Shown here piece by piece: positions 46,051-58,320 of a stretch of DNA of 64,000 nucleotides. The position numbers were made by a program, and so were the translations under genes. The notes under the pieces are model-generated. The model saw only the letters and a program-made list of their open reading frames with translations. It ran no database searches and had not been told where the DNA came from. The stretch spans positions 172,675,339-172,739,338 of the forward strand of contig CM041780.1 of NCBI GenBank assembly GCA_023374045.1, read 5' to 3'. The stretch comes from Limonium bicolor (taxonomy: Eukaryota; Streptophyta; Magnoliopsida; Caryophyllales; Plumbaginaceae). Numbering within the stretch: the stretch's first letter is position 1; each line of letters begins with the position of its first letter.

Positions 46051-46852
46051 GCTAGGTCTTTGCCCTTAGCTCCCTGAGCTTGGTTTGTTGTGGTGGAGGA
46101 CATGTATCGCCGGCCCCACTCTTTTGGCCGGTGTTTGTCTTCGGGCGATAGTTCTTGCTCTCCGGATTTCGAATGCACTCGAAGGCACGATGTCCCCATA
46201 ACTGACAGTGGTGGCACTGGACTTTCTCCCCTAGGCAGTCCACACCGGGGTGATCCTTCCCACATTGTTTGCAGTTGAAGTGGCGGACAAACTTATGGCC
46301 CGTATTTGAGTCATATCCAGAACCTATCACAATCGAGGTCAATTATATATTTCAATGGTACTAAAGTAATCATATAAGTTTCGAATTTTAATGGCTTGGA
46401 TGGTGTGACCCTTAGGTGGGTAGGATCTCTGTGGCTTTGCTGCTCCTCCGTAGGGTACTAGCTGGAGGTTCCCAGCAGTTTGGTTCCCCTTCCCCTGATT
46501 GGACCTTTGGCCTTTCTGGAAAGGCTTGTTCCTTTTGTTGGAGCTTCCTTGCTTGGCATCATCAGCGCCAGGCCCGTCCTTCCTTTTCTGGGAGCTCAAA
46601 GCATCCCTTCTTCGGCACGTAATCGCCACAACGGAGGCAGCATGGTAGCATTCCTAAAATCTCAAAGGTATCAGTTTCCAACTCTCCTATGATGGAGTAT
46701 AGTAGGTAATATAGTTCCAACTGGTTCATATCCTTCCTGTCACCTGTAAGCTGGTGGGAATAACTGGTCCCATCCCATATTGGATCCGAGGGCTCAGTCC
46801 CCATAGAAGCGGTCGACCAAAATCTGGTCCGAGTACCCTAATCCTGGTAGCA
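46051..46852 (-). pseudogene. Chromovirus gag C-terminal half with two CCHC zinc knuckles (truncated)
   Basis: Minus-strand frames give GPGADDAKQGSSNKRNKPFQ and PYGGAAKPQRSYPP, then after a short insert of about 50 bp HFNCKQCGKDHPGVDC and VQCHHCQLWGHRAFEC, two C-X2-C...H-X4-C knuckles in tandem. These bind genomic RNA during packaging. The capsid part, primer site and 5' LTR are lacking: at 46853/46854 the sequence changes to the NYN gene duplicate. The segment 46640-46850 (for example DRKDMNQLELYYLLYS) is probably gag but I do not recognise a motif. Confidence 0.75.
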
Positions 46853-46853
46853 G

Positions 46854-47299
46854 TCGTGACAGTGTATGGTGTCCAAATGCCTCTTCATTCTTAAGAGCAT
46901 CTTGGTTCTCACTGCTTTGACATCCCATTGGACGGTTAGATATTCATTAGATCCCATACGTGAAGTCAATGCAGAAGGTCTAGTGGAGGGAATATAACTC
47001 ACTCCACGGGCAACACTAGGCCAGTCCACACAAATTGGCCAGCATTGCGCAAAACAGAGGAAACTCTCACTCCAGAAGGTATTACAAGAATGATAGTATA
47101 CCCTCTGACCAAGTATGTGAAGGGCTTGGGAGAAGTCAACATCACCAGAAATAAGCACAACCGAAGATGGAGGACGGTTGTCCAAGGCAAAAAGGAACAT
47201 ATCAACCATATAGCCTTGTCAGCAGCATCTTTTCTTCCGTTGGGGACATCTACCAGCTTGACTCCAGTCCTTTGACAGCCTTCCCTCACCGTTCTTGGC
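46854..47299 (-). pseudogene. Truncated copy of the NYN domain of the NYN-LOTUS gene
   Basis: Corresponds to 25217-25667. It encodes MREGCQRTGVKLVDVPNGRK, then, in other frames, VDMFLFALDNRPPSSVVLIS, GDVDFSQALHILGQR and VIPSGVRVS. At least three frameshifts are seen, for example AACCATATAGCC where copy 1 has AACCAATATAGCC. The start codon and first 50 codons are deleted, and all LOTUS repeats are absent because the duplication ends in the linker. It cannot encode a functional protein, but the leader and promoter-side sequence next to it are retained. Confidence 0.88.
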
Positions 47300-49500
47300 A
47301 GGTTATTCGAGGGTTCAGATTCAGTAAAATGATAGGATTAAAGGATTATGAAGACATAAAAAGAATTTTTAACTACACGATTTCAAGATAAGGGTGTGAT
47401 GCAACAGGAACAATTTAAATAACTCTGAAGAATAGAGGTAGATACAAAAATCTTATGCACAGCAGTAGTACTAAACAAACATAATTCATCGGGGATGATA
47501 GATAAACTTATAAGATATAGACCCTGGTATTGCACATTTCCATTACAAAGCTAAAGCACAAACTCTTCCAAGAAGTTGATAATTCCTGAACTTACTTTTT
47601 GCCTTAAATTTGCTTTCTTTTAAAAAGAAATAATGAAAGGAACAATCATCACTACCCTTTGGAATATCTAATTAACCACCATGGATACATATTTCAGTTT
47701 TGCAATAATGGCTAACTTGCGCAAGCAGTCTATATTTGGGAACTTTGGACATCTGAAATCTCCACCAGAAAAAGGAACAAACAAAAAACAACCAATACAA
47801 GAATTTACCTGATCCAAAGACCCAAGTCCGGGGAAATAAGAAACCAAATTCACTATATGGTATGGGAGTTCCAAGATATCCTCGCAATCTACTCCAGCTC
47901 CCAAACTCAGCTACTAAATATGAGTCTCTCACACTCCAAAAAACCTCAGAAACACTTACATGAACAAATAGAAAACTATCTTGGACCTATCTGTAAAACA
48001 CTGACTTCCATTCTACTATAATGTAAGAAGACCTTTCGTGTTGGGATGGTATGAGAAGCCACTTCCCCAAAATATGTAGATATAAGCATAGTGGAAGAGG
48101 AAAAGGTTTATGCCTTAAACGAAAAGGCATGATCACTTATCAGGAGACACCAATGAAATCTCCAGCAGAGCAATTAATTAACTCCAACAGAAACTTTTTC
48201 AAACGGTACCGTTAGCCAGCAGTGGTCAAATATAAAATATCCATTATTAAAATTTCTAACATCCCAATAAAATATCCTTTCCAATGAGCACACCACTTTC
48301 CCAGGCAGCTTAAGTGTCTCGCGAGTGCATGACAATAAATATACCTTCTTCCCGCGCACGAGAAAGAATCAAGCCACCTCTTTTTAATACAAAGGATACT
48401 GGTCTGACTATGAAAGCGCTACACATCAAAATACCATTGAAAATTACCAAAGGATTCTAAATGGCAAAAAGGAAATGTGAGGGTTTAAACAGGCAACTAT
48501 CAAGTGATTCTCGGATTTTCACAAGCACGTCAATTTAACAGGAGCAACAACTCGCTGATACTAACGACTGATTAGCCGAATCCCAGCATATCCCTAATAC
48601 ATAATCAAAGCATCTAGGTTACGCAAATGAAATAAGCTTGAAGCTGGTTCAGGGAAGCAGTCGCCAATAAGATGTTGTAGCCATTTGTTCAGCGACACCA
48701 CAAGTCAATATAAGAGAGTTTCAATTACAATATTCTCCGGTCTGATTAGGTTGGGAGAACTTGAGGAGTTTCATTCAACCATTTTTCCGGCCTGCTAAGG
48801 TTGGAGTTCAACTTTCTCCATTAATTGCAGCGTTAAACAAATTAACATCGAGATGACAAAGTACCAATTAACCCATCATCTCAATCTCTCTCCCCATCAC
48901 CCCAAAATATGAAGATATAACACTTGTTGACTTAGTCAACATGTTTTTAGTTAAAGCATGTGCTAAGCAATTGAAAAATTCATATAGTTCCAGTCGCGCT
49001 GAGCATAAATCACAGATCAGTAAGTTCAAACATACGAATATCTAGGAAAAACTAATCAAATTAACCAACACTGAAAAGATAGACACGGACTTCGTTCTAG
49101 TTTACGCAAGATGACATGAAACGAAATTTAGCACCTGAGGCCAACACTACAGTTCCCTCCGCATAAGATCGGAGCAGCAGCTCTTGCCAACACTAAACTC
49201 ACCCAGTGACGATCAAGCCTACCAATTTGTCCTCGGCTCAAAGGAGGAAGTATATATATAAAACCCTGTAAATTTGACAAGCGTGGTGATTCAGTAGAAT
49301 GTATTATGACGACATGCTCGGGAATTGGCTGTTACGAGTCTGGGACTGAGAGTTCAACAAAAAGAAGAAGACACGAAGACTCGAGGAAGAAGAATTTGAA
49401 AGAACGCGCTGAGAAAGAGAAGGAAAGAGGAAAGTCTTTGTTTGCGTTTTCTTTAAAGAACCTGCCGATTCGGTTCGGAGATGCACGGACAGTCAACTTT
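47300..49500 (-). other. Duplicated leader/intron/promoter-side region of the NYN-LOTUS gene
   Basis: Copy of 25848-28060. It keeps the donor candidate ACTCAC (minus GTGAGT) at about 49198-49203 and the CT-rich leader. No gene. A short TA expansion (TATATATATA) lies at about 49250. Confidence 0.6.
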
Positions 49501-50309
49501 CAGAAAGTGTACTACTACGATTACAGCGCGTTTGGTTTCGTAATAGTTGCTTTCAGTATTTAATATATAAAATTAAATAATTTAAAACTTAAATTTTTAC
49601 ATTTTACATGTGTATATTATAAAATGTAGATGATTGTCTAATAGTATATATTAATAATTTTATGAAATAATTTTATATTATATATTTAATATTAAAATAA
49701 AAAAATTGTGCTATAAAATAAAGACTATCAATTCAGTATGGAGAGAATTATAGAGACGGTTTGCCGGTAATTCATGCATTATAATGGTGATTTTTATGTT
49801 AGTATCTTTCACCAAAAAAAATATAGAAATTCAGAAAATAAGATAAAACATTATGAAATTCGGAAAGATGTAATTATTCCTCAATATAATTCCACATCGA
49901 TGAAGCTCCATCTTTTATCAAGAACTTGATGATTAAAATTTTATTGTCCAAGACTTTTGAGATACTTGAATTAATATTTTGTCAATCAAACAATAGCGTC
50001 ATTTAATTTGCTGAGAGTATTGTCAAGCGGACTATCATACACCGGTTGTACGATATTTATGTACATCCTCGAACAATTTCACAATTAATTTGAACAACAT
50101 CCAATAAAGTTGAACAATCTTTATACTAACACGTGTAATATTTCCATCAATATGAACAATCAATACAAAATTTGAACAACCTTTGAATCTAAAAATGAAC
50201 GGTTGTACGACGTTCACTGTACAACCGGTTGCATTACAATAGTATTTGCGGAGTATTGTGACAGATAACTATTTTCCTTACGGATTGTGTGTAGACCACT
50301 GGATCAATA
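49501..50309. other. Duplicated AT-rich upstream region
   Basis: Copy of 28061-28859 with the ACCGGTTGTACGA and GTACAACCGGTTGC blocks. The first palindrome has lost one A relative to copy 1. No gene. Confidence 0.5.
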
Positions 50310-50896
50310 TGTGATATCATCTAAGAATGATGGAGGTGTGAACACAGCGCGGTCTTGAGGAGGAAGTAGCTTAAGAGAGAGGAGTACGCGCGAGTCCACG
50401 CGCTACCCCAGTCTTCTTTTCGTCTTGTGAGGCTGCTACCACTGCACCTTTACATCCCTATCTCTTCTCGAGAGCTCTACCCTTATGATGACGATAATCT
50501 CTTCGCAGAAGCATTGGAATAGTCTTGGGCTCGCACAACAACCAGCATCGGAAGCACAAACGTCCCCTCAGAATTCAATGTCACCGATTTCCAAAGGGCA
50601 GATCAAGGAGAATCCCACCCCTCCTCTCTTGAGACCATTAACAACGATGTCAGTAAGATCAATTCGAATATGCAAATCTCCCCAGACACGGTAAGGCTCT
50701 GCATGCCAATTCTTCTGAAAAAATTTTGTTAGTTCCACCTGATTTTAGCTGAGTATATGAAACAAATTAAGATATCACAGATTAGTAGTTCATCCCGACA
50801 GAAAGTTTCATCCCTAAGTAGCTCCCCTAAGAAAAATCAAATTAGGTTTTTAGTTCACAAAATCCCTCCCCTATTTGTACTGCCCCCCCCCCCCCG

Positions 50897-52182
50897 ATGG
50901 ACTCCATCATCGCAAACTGCTCCAGAATGCAGCTTCACCCAGCGGAAAACTTACTGATAGAAGCCCGAGATCTTGCTACCTCCCAACCTCTCTTCGACTT
51001 CCAAAAAGGCTTTGTTGGTAGATTGTATGGTCCAAATCGAGTGAAGCCTAGAATTCTACAAAACGTCCTGGTCACATTTGGAAGCTTAAAACCCTATGTC
51101 AAAGTCAATGAGGAAGACCAAATCGGTTTCGTTCCAATTGGGAACGAAGCAGACAGGAGGATCATCCATAACAATGGTCCTTGGCATTTCAAGAACCGTC
51201 TGCTGGCCCTGATGGAGATCAACCCCTTGTTTGGGTAGGAATACATAAACTCCCAATGTTGTTTTTTAATAAGTAAACAGTGGTAGAGTTAGCAAACAGA
51301 ATCGGGAAGTTTATTGAATGTTCAGACAGAATCAACCCTTTAGCTTCAAAAATGCTGAGAATGAAGGTTGAAATCAAGATTTCTGAACCCCTTTGTCGTA
51401 TGCTCTTAGTTTCTACAGATCAAGGTAAAAGAGTTGTAGGTTATCATACGAAAACCTGCCTTGTTTTTGCTATCGATGTGGCTGTATAACCCATATCATG
51501 TCTGAGTGTGTCATCCAGAAAGATTCCCTAAACTCCCCCGAGAAATTTGGCCTTGGATAAGGGTAGAACATGTTGATTCATCCTCCCTAACTACTGAAGT
51601 TCAACTTATTCAACAATGGAAAGACGAAGGAATCCTTGATTCCCTCATGGCTATGGCGACAAGGACAGAAGGAATCACATCACAATCCCTCCTACTGTTA
51701 ATGTAGACTTATCCTTGGCTACCCTACCTGTAGACATCACCCCCACTACTGCTCTCCCCCAAATCAAAGATAGTCAACAGAAACAGGCTTTTGACCATCA
51801 ATCCCTCCTTGCTAATCAAGATCTTGCCCAACTTGAACCTCCCGGCTTTGAACCCAAAAACCAGAATTCCTTAGTCCCCACATGCTTTATCTGCACATCT
51901 CCCCACAATTCCCCTTTATCAAACTTCTCCTCTTCAAACATTGCAGATCCAAAACTAGGAGTCAATAACTTTGATTGGGACACTACTGTCTCCTCTTTTG
52001 AAAGTGAATTCCACAATAAACCAGAAAATCTCCCACTGCGTTGATAAATCTGCCCTCTCTGTCAATCTTCTCCCAACCTCTTTAGACCAGAACTCTCCAC
52101 ACCCTTTTACCAACTCTTTGGGTCATTTCCCTCCTAATGCTTCTAACCCAGAAATTCAAACCTTTCATGCTATCTCTACCTA
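50897..52182 (+). pseudogene. LINE ORF1, copy 2 (DUF4283, zinc knuckle)
   Basis: MDSIIANCSRMQLHPAENLL, then FVGRLYGPNRVKPRILQNVL. It has more breaks than copy 1: a deletion before FGVGIHKL near 51230 removes about 40 bp that copy 1 retains (EHDPSTTK), and frameshifts occur at about 51060, 51110 and 51430. The knuckle region (CLVFAIDVAV) is out of frame. Confidence 0.75.
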
Positions 52183-52377
52183 AGGCAAAGCAAAACTCAT
52201 TTCAGTGTCTTCTCTCCTCCCAAGACACTCTGAATCTTTCAAAACCAAAAAAGGAAAACCCAAAACCTCAGACCACTGATGATAGGTTCATCTATCCCAT
52301 TAGACGAACTTGAGGAGTCTGATTATGAGGCTATCCAGAAAAGTGCAGACCCTAAAGAGATTCAGGGCTGCCTGGAA

Positions 52378-54805
52378 AATGAGTAGCCTTTACCTTAACT
52401 ACCGGGGGTTGGGTCGCTCCTGTGCAGTAGCTTGGGTTTCCTCTCTGCTGAAATTTCATAAACCTAAGTTGGTTTTTATGAAGACCTACAAAAACAAAGA
52501 AGACATGGCTAGAATCCTTAGAGGCTGGTTTGGGTATGAAGGTACTACAATAAGTAGTATTGGGCAAAGTGGAGGCTTGATGCTCTTATGGAACAAGGAT
52601 GTAGACATCTCCTTGATCAACTGGTCCAATAATCACATTGTTGTAGTGGTTAATCTCTCAGGTTTGCATCCCTTTAACTTCACGGGCTTTATGGGTGGTC
52701 AAACTGGAGTTTGAAATATCTATCTTGGAAACTTATTGGGTACCTAGAGAGAACATCAAAATTCCTTGGATCATAAGGGGGGATTTCAACCAAATTCTTT
52801 TCGAGAGTGAAAAAATAGGGGGTAAAACTAAAAGGGATGACCAATTGGCACCCTTTAAAGACTCCATTTCTAAAGCTGAGTTGATAGACCTAGGCTTTGT
52901 AGGACATCCATTCACGTATACAAATTGCCATTTGACCCTTTCCATTCTGAAAGTAGGCTAGATAGAGTGTTTGCGTGCAAAGATATGGTCAACATGTGTC
53001 CTGCTTTGTTGTCCAACATCTCCCTAGAGAATGCTCTGATCATTGTCCTATCCTGTTAAACCTTCTAAGAAGCCCAAAAAAACCTGTAGAATCTTTAGAT
53101 TCGAAAATGTGTGGTTAGAAGATAAGAGATGTAGAGAGATAGTGGAAGATGTCTGGGGTCATAGCTCCAGGGACCTAATGAGTAACATCCAGAGGTGTAA
53201 AAAGAAAATGCTGGAGTGGAATGGTTGGTCTTTGCTAGAATCAGGAAAAAATTGATAGTAAGAGGAAAGAATTGGAAAATCTTTCGAAGAGACGCCAAAA
53301 CCATTGGGCGGTGGAAAACAAAAAGAGATTACTCCTAGAAATAGAACTTCTCCAGCTCAAAGAGGAAGTTAAATGGAAACGAAGATCAAGAGATAGGTGG
53401 ATCAAGGAAGGTAATAAAATACCAGTTTCTTCCCCAACAAAGCTACCCACAATAGAAGGAATAATGAAATTCTGCCTTCAAGATGAGAATGGAGTTATGA
53501 AGTTTGATTGGCCTAACCAAAATAACATTGCTACAATACTTCCAAAACCTGTTTGAAGCTTCTGAGGTTAGTGATATGGAGTCCCACAACAGAGCAGTTG
53601 AAGGTCTCATTCCCTTCATTGCTCTAATGAGCTTAATCTTCCTACAAATGGGAGAGATCCCTAGCCTTTAAATAGTAGGGGTTAATAAGGCACCAGGCCC
53701 AGATGGTATTAATGGGACTTTCTTCAAAGCCTACTGGCCTCAGGTTGGGAATCAAGTCATGAATACAGTCAAGCTAATCCTTGAAGGAAACCCCCTCCCT
53801 CAAATCTTCAATAATTTTTTCATTTCTCTAATTCCAAAAGTCAAAGGTGCTACAAATCTTAAGGAATTCAGACCTATAGCCCTTTGCAACTTTGTTTACA
53901 ATATAGCCACAAAAGTCCTTGCCAACCGTATCCAACATATTCTTCCCCATATTATATCCCATAACCATCAGGCTTTTTAAAGGGTAGATTGATCACAGAT
54001 AATGTCATCCTAGCTGGAGAACTTCATCATAAAATAGCCAAGTCCAAAGCCAAGAAACTAGGTCTATTTTCCTACAAAATTGACCTCAGCAAAGCGTATG
54101 ATAGACTGAATTGGAATTTTCTAGATAATGTGATTAAGGCTATGGGATTCCCAGACAACTAGAGAATCCCAGTCTTAAACTGTATTACTTCAGTCAAAGG
54201 AAGAGTGATTATTAATGACTCCCCGGGAATGTGTTCACCCAAAAAAAGAGGTATTAGACAAGGGGGTCCTATCTCCCCCTTTCTGTTCATTATTGCGCAA
54301 GCGGCTCTCTCCAGAACCCTTAACAAAGCTATGATTGACCTTAAGTACGAAGGAATCTCCTTGTCAAAACAAGCCCCCAAATTTCCCATTTAGCCTTTGT
54401 TGATGATATAATCTTCTATGGGAAAGCTAATGCCAAAATGTAGAAGTTCTGACCTCAATCCTCTCGGACTTTCTAAAATCCTCTGGTCATAAAATTAATC
54501 AAGCCAAATCATAAATTGTCTTCAGCCCAAAAATCCCCAATACTACAAAGAACATCCTGGCTTCTATCATTCAGGTTCAGCCTGTGAACCATTACTCTAA
54601 GTACTTGGGTCTGCCTTTGAAAGTGGGAAGAAATAAAAGGAGACTTTCGGATACATCCTAGATTCTATACAAAGGAAAGTGCAAGGGTGGAACAGACCCA
54701 TGTCTCAAGCAGCCAGATCCATTCTTACCATGAGTGTGCTCCAATCTATCCCTAACTATACAATGTCGTTATTTAAACTCCCCTTTGGTATTATAGACAA
54801 AATGA
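52378..54805 (+). pseudogene. LINE ORF2, copy 2 (endonuclease and part of RT)
   Basis: Endonuclease frames: MSSLYLNYRGLGRSCAVAWV, then GQSGGLMLLWNKDVDIS and LIDLGFVGHPFTYTN. RT frames: MNTVKLILEGNPLPQIFNNF, LKEFRPIALCNFVYNIATKV, SYKIDLSKAYDRLNW, and FVDDIIFYGKA at the catalytic box. Several motifs are closer to the active consensus than in copy 1 (NYRGLG, IDLSKAYDRLNW, FVDD), so copy 2 preserves ancestral states in places. Truncated by satellite at 54805. Confidence 0.75.
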
Positions 54806-55600
54806 GAATGTTTGTGGGGTCACTAACTAACTTCCAAAATTGCAAAGATTTCAACAAAACAAAAGTTATCAATAGATTCCTAGAAAATAGAGAATATTCT
54901 TGGGGTCCCTAACAAATTTACACCCATAAAGTGCAAAGATTTCAACTAGTCCTAAGTTATCAACATATTTCTAGAGAATAGTGAATGTTATAGGGGCACT
55001 AATTAACTAACTCACCAAAGTGCAGATATCTCAACTAGACCCAAGTTATCAATAGATTCGTAGAGAATTGGGAATGTTGTTGGAGTCAATACTTAAGTAT
55101 ACCAAAAAGTGCAATGATTTCAACTAATCCTGAGTTATCAATGTTGATTAAGTCACTAATTACCTACCACCCAAAAAGTTGAAAGATCTCACCTAAACCC
55201 AAGTCATCAATAGATACCTAGAGAATAGAATTGTTGTAGGAATCATTAAAAAAGTGGAAATATATTAACTAAAGCCAAGTTATAAGCAAATTCCTAAGAA
55301 TAAAGAATGTTGTGGAAGTCAACAACTAACAAACACCAAAAAAGTGCAAAGATCCCAACCAAACCCAAGTTATCAACAAATACATAGAGAATAGAGAATG
55401 TTGTTGGAGACATTCTGTCTTACCAAGAAAAGCTAACTTCTTACCAACCCGCGAAGGGTTGTGAGACTGCCCAAGTTATCAACATGTCACTAGAGAATAG
55501 AAATGATCCTACTAACTAACACCCAAAAAGTGTAGAGATCTCAACTAAATCCAAGTCATTGTCAGGTTTCTTAAGAGTAGACAATGCTAATGGAGATTGC
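54806..55600. repeat. Satellite-like tandem repeat, same family as 1-835
   Basis: Diverged units of about 90 bp with GAATGTTGTTGGGGTCACTAA, CACCCAAAAAGTGCAAAG, CCCAAGTTATCAACA and CCTAGAGAATAGAGAATG blocks. It starts abruptly inside the LINE. Near 55415-55470 a foreign piece (GAAAAGCTAACTTCTTACCA) interrupts it. Confidence 0.85.
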
Positions 55601-56060
55601 CCAACAAGCACATAGCTGATGAAACTGAGTATTCATCCTAATCCAATTCGATCTGCTTTTCCATCCTACATTACCTGGTCTCGGTCACAAGTCTCGTAGG
55701 AGAGAAAGAGAGAGAGAGAGAGTCTTTTGTTAGAATCAAGCTTAATCTGATTGCCAAATGTAGCGTATCTTATTCCATGGGGGTACACCCCTATTTATAG
55801 AGTTTTTGGTCTGGTCTTATGTTGCCCAGCCTGTATTTTACATGTATAAGTACAGTTGTGCCCTCCCCTAGAATCTTTGGCTGACCACAGGCGGCCGGCC
55901 ATACTACGCCTTGTCTTGCCTAAGTCCTACTTTCATCCGGCTGGAGATGGCTGGAAGCCTCATGTGTTTCTACTTCCATCCGGCTAGAAGCGGCCGGATG
56001 CTCCATGTGTCTTGTTGGCTTGGTACCATTTCTTCCCTTCTCATCAGTCCCACAAGTTCT
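55601..56060 (-). repeat. Probable 3' LTR of a Tat-lineage gypsy element
   Basis: This stretch lies downstream (minus-strand sense) of the element interior. It contains a TATA box on the minus strand at 55791-55800 and an (AG)n run at 55703-55722. The borders are not fixed: CTTGTGGGACTGATGAG near 56050 (minus strand) could be the start. The second LTR is outside the window, so no comparison is possible. Confidence 0.4.
55791..55800 (-). promoter_or_regulatory. TATA box of the putative LTR promoter
   Basis: Minus strand reads CTATAAATAG followed by GGGTGTACCCC, a good plant TATA box in an LTR-like context. Transcription would run leftwards. Confidence 0.5.
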
Positions 56061-56580
56061 ATCTTTCTGAATTTCTGGTGAAGAAAATAGAACTTCTGTG
56101 TCTTTTGGCGAAAAATTTTGCGGCTGCGGCCAACTCTGAGGTTCTTCGGCTCGTCCGTGCTTCGCCTTTTCCTTATCCCAGTCCCAAAAGTTCTTTTTCT
56201 TCATATCTGGAGAGAAAGAACTTCTAATAGGTCATGTGCGAAGCTCGTGACTCGAGCTTGCTCCGTACCGCTCTTTTCAAATTTTCTCGCCTGTTTTCAA
56301 TGTAGAATACGTGGGGTCCCTCTTCTGATCAATCGTTTGAATCGTCTTTAGGAAGTGTGTGGCCCTCTCTTCTTTTCTGTAAAAAGGTGTTTTTTGTTTG
56401 CTCATATATATTATATCATTAAGCGGGAGAAAACTTCCTTTTAAAGGCCGAGTTTTTGAGCTTCCTTCTCTTTCCTCCTCCGCCTTCTTGCTCTCACTGT
56501 TTTCTCTTTCGCCTCTCTGCTATCGTGCTCTGTCTTTTCTTTTGTTGTCGTTGCTTTTCGATTCTGTTCTAAATTCCTCA

Positions 56581-58289
56581 ATGTCTACCTCTGCCGCAAG
56601 ACAGAGCAAGGCTGCTGCGAGCTTTTCGCCTGCCATCGAGGCGATTCAGGGCTCCCGCTCCCCTAATGGCTTTCGCCCCACTCTCCTGAATTCACGAGGC
56701 CCTTTTTGGCTGGGCGCGAGCCCTTTCCTTCTGCTCTTGATTTTTCCGCCCTTTGTAATTGTCTTAGGGGTGTCGAAGTTCCACCTGGTACCCAAATTTA
56801 TCTACCATCTCCCGACTCTCATCCTTACGACGACTTCGGCCTTGGGTACGTGGTTTATGCTAATTTTTTCAGCTCTGGCTTGACCATCCCCCCACACCCT
56901 TTTGTCTTGGGTTTTTTTGCTTTGCCGCTGCTGCTCTCTTGCCCATCTACATCCGAAGGCTGTTTCACACCTCCACGCTTTCGTTGCCCTTTGCGAAGAA
57001 AACAAGATTCAGCCGGAGGGTACCGACTTTTCCCGATTCTTCACGGTTAGGGTTGATCCTGACAGCCTAACCATCATTACGAAGGCCGGGTATTCTCTTT
57101 TCGATTATAAGAAGGTTCATGAGTGGAGCTCGTGGTGGTTCGTCATCGTTCCTCCATCCGGCCGCTGCCTGGGTGCCCCGTATTGCTCTGAAGTCATCAA
57201 AGGTCAGTTGACCTGTCCTACTACTCTCCTCCTGCTGAGCTGCCCATCTCGAAGATTCTGAGGGCACAAAGCCGCAAGCCTCTGACTATTGATGCATTTT
57301 TTACAAACGCATGTTTATCTTCACTGAAGACCTATCACAGCAAGTGTTTGATTATTAGCATAAATTTTGCCGTCTCCGCTGGTTTCCTTATCGCTTTGGT
57401 GTGTTGTATGTAGATTTCTTCGGGAAGGGAGACAAGATCAGCCCCTTCTATAGCTGGAATTTTGTCACCTTTAAGAGTGGGGACGAAAAGGTTAATTATT
57501 ATGATACGATGGATGCGGCCGTTGGTGCGGCTGAGCAGCTCTTGGGAGATGTTTCTCCTTCTACAAAGCGTTCCAGGCAAGAAGTAGGGGATGACCGAGC
57601 TGGGCAATCGAAGAAAAAGAAAAGGTTGGAATCCCTTGAACGTGCTAACGCCGGATTACCAGGTACATGGCACGCGAGTCCAGAGTCTGGGCGCCGTGAC
57701 TTTCTTCCTATCACCCCTGTTCGGGTCTGGACCTTCTTTCTCGCCTGGAGCGGGAGTCCGGTCACCCGACCCCGATTTGCGAACAGTTTCCTGATTTGTC
57801 GGGTTACTTTTCTTCAGATCCCACCCAGGAAAATACTCTGGAAGCCACAGGACTTTGCACCGACCTTCCGGCCAAACAAGGTTTTTGATCGGTCACTTCC
57901 TTCTTCTGTGTCCCTTTGTCTTTTTAACAGTGCCCTCTTGTCCCTGGTTTTGCATGTGTTTGAACCTTATGATAATGAAATTGCGTCTGGTCTTTTATTA
58001 CTGCTGTAGTCTCTGCTCCTGTTAAGCAAAGACTAAAGTAGAAAGTTACATCAAAGCCAAAGGCTCCGCTGCCAGGGACATCATGAGAGGAACAATCCTC
58101 TGGCAACCCTGAGGCTCAGCCTCACTCTTCATTGACGTCGCCGCGGCCAAGGATGCGGCGTGGGAAAGGTGATGGAGTATCGGCAGGTGCCCAAAGATCC
58201 TGAGCTTCGGAGCAAGCAAATGAGAGGAAGACACCATGGCTTCTTCTTCTTCTTTTCTTCTTCTTCTTTTCTTTTCTTCTTCTTATCTT

Positions 58290-58320
<31 letters not shown>

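Larger units (their letters stand above)
46854..54805. repeat. Segmental duplication, copy 2
   Basis: Same-orientation copy of 25217-33415. Left border: chromovirus gag to NYN linker. Right border: LINE ORF2 to satellite, after ATAGACAAAATGA. Relative to copy 1 it lacks 180 bp (start codon and first codons) at 47298/47299, with TGG microhomology, and has many 1-2 base indels. Confidence 0.92.
50310..54805 (+). mobile_element. LINE (plant L1-type), copy 2, truncated by satellite
   Basis: Copy of 28860-33415 generated by the segmental duplication, not by an independent insertion. It ends inside ORF2 just after IPNYTMSLFKLPFGIIDKM, where the satellite begins. Confidence 0.85.
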
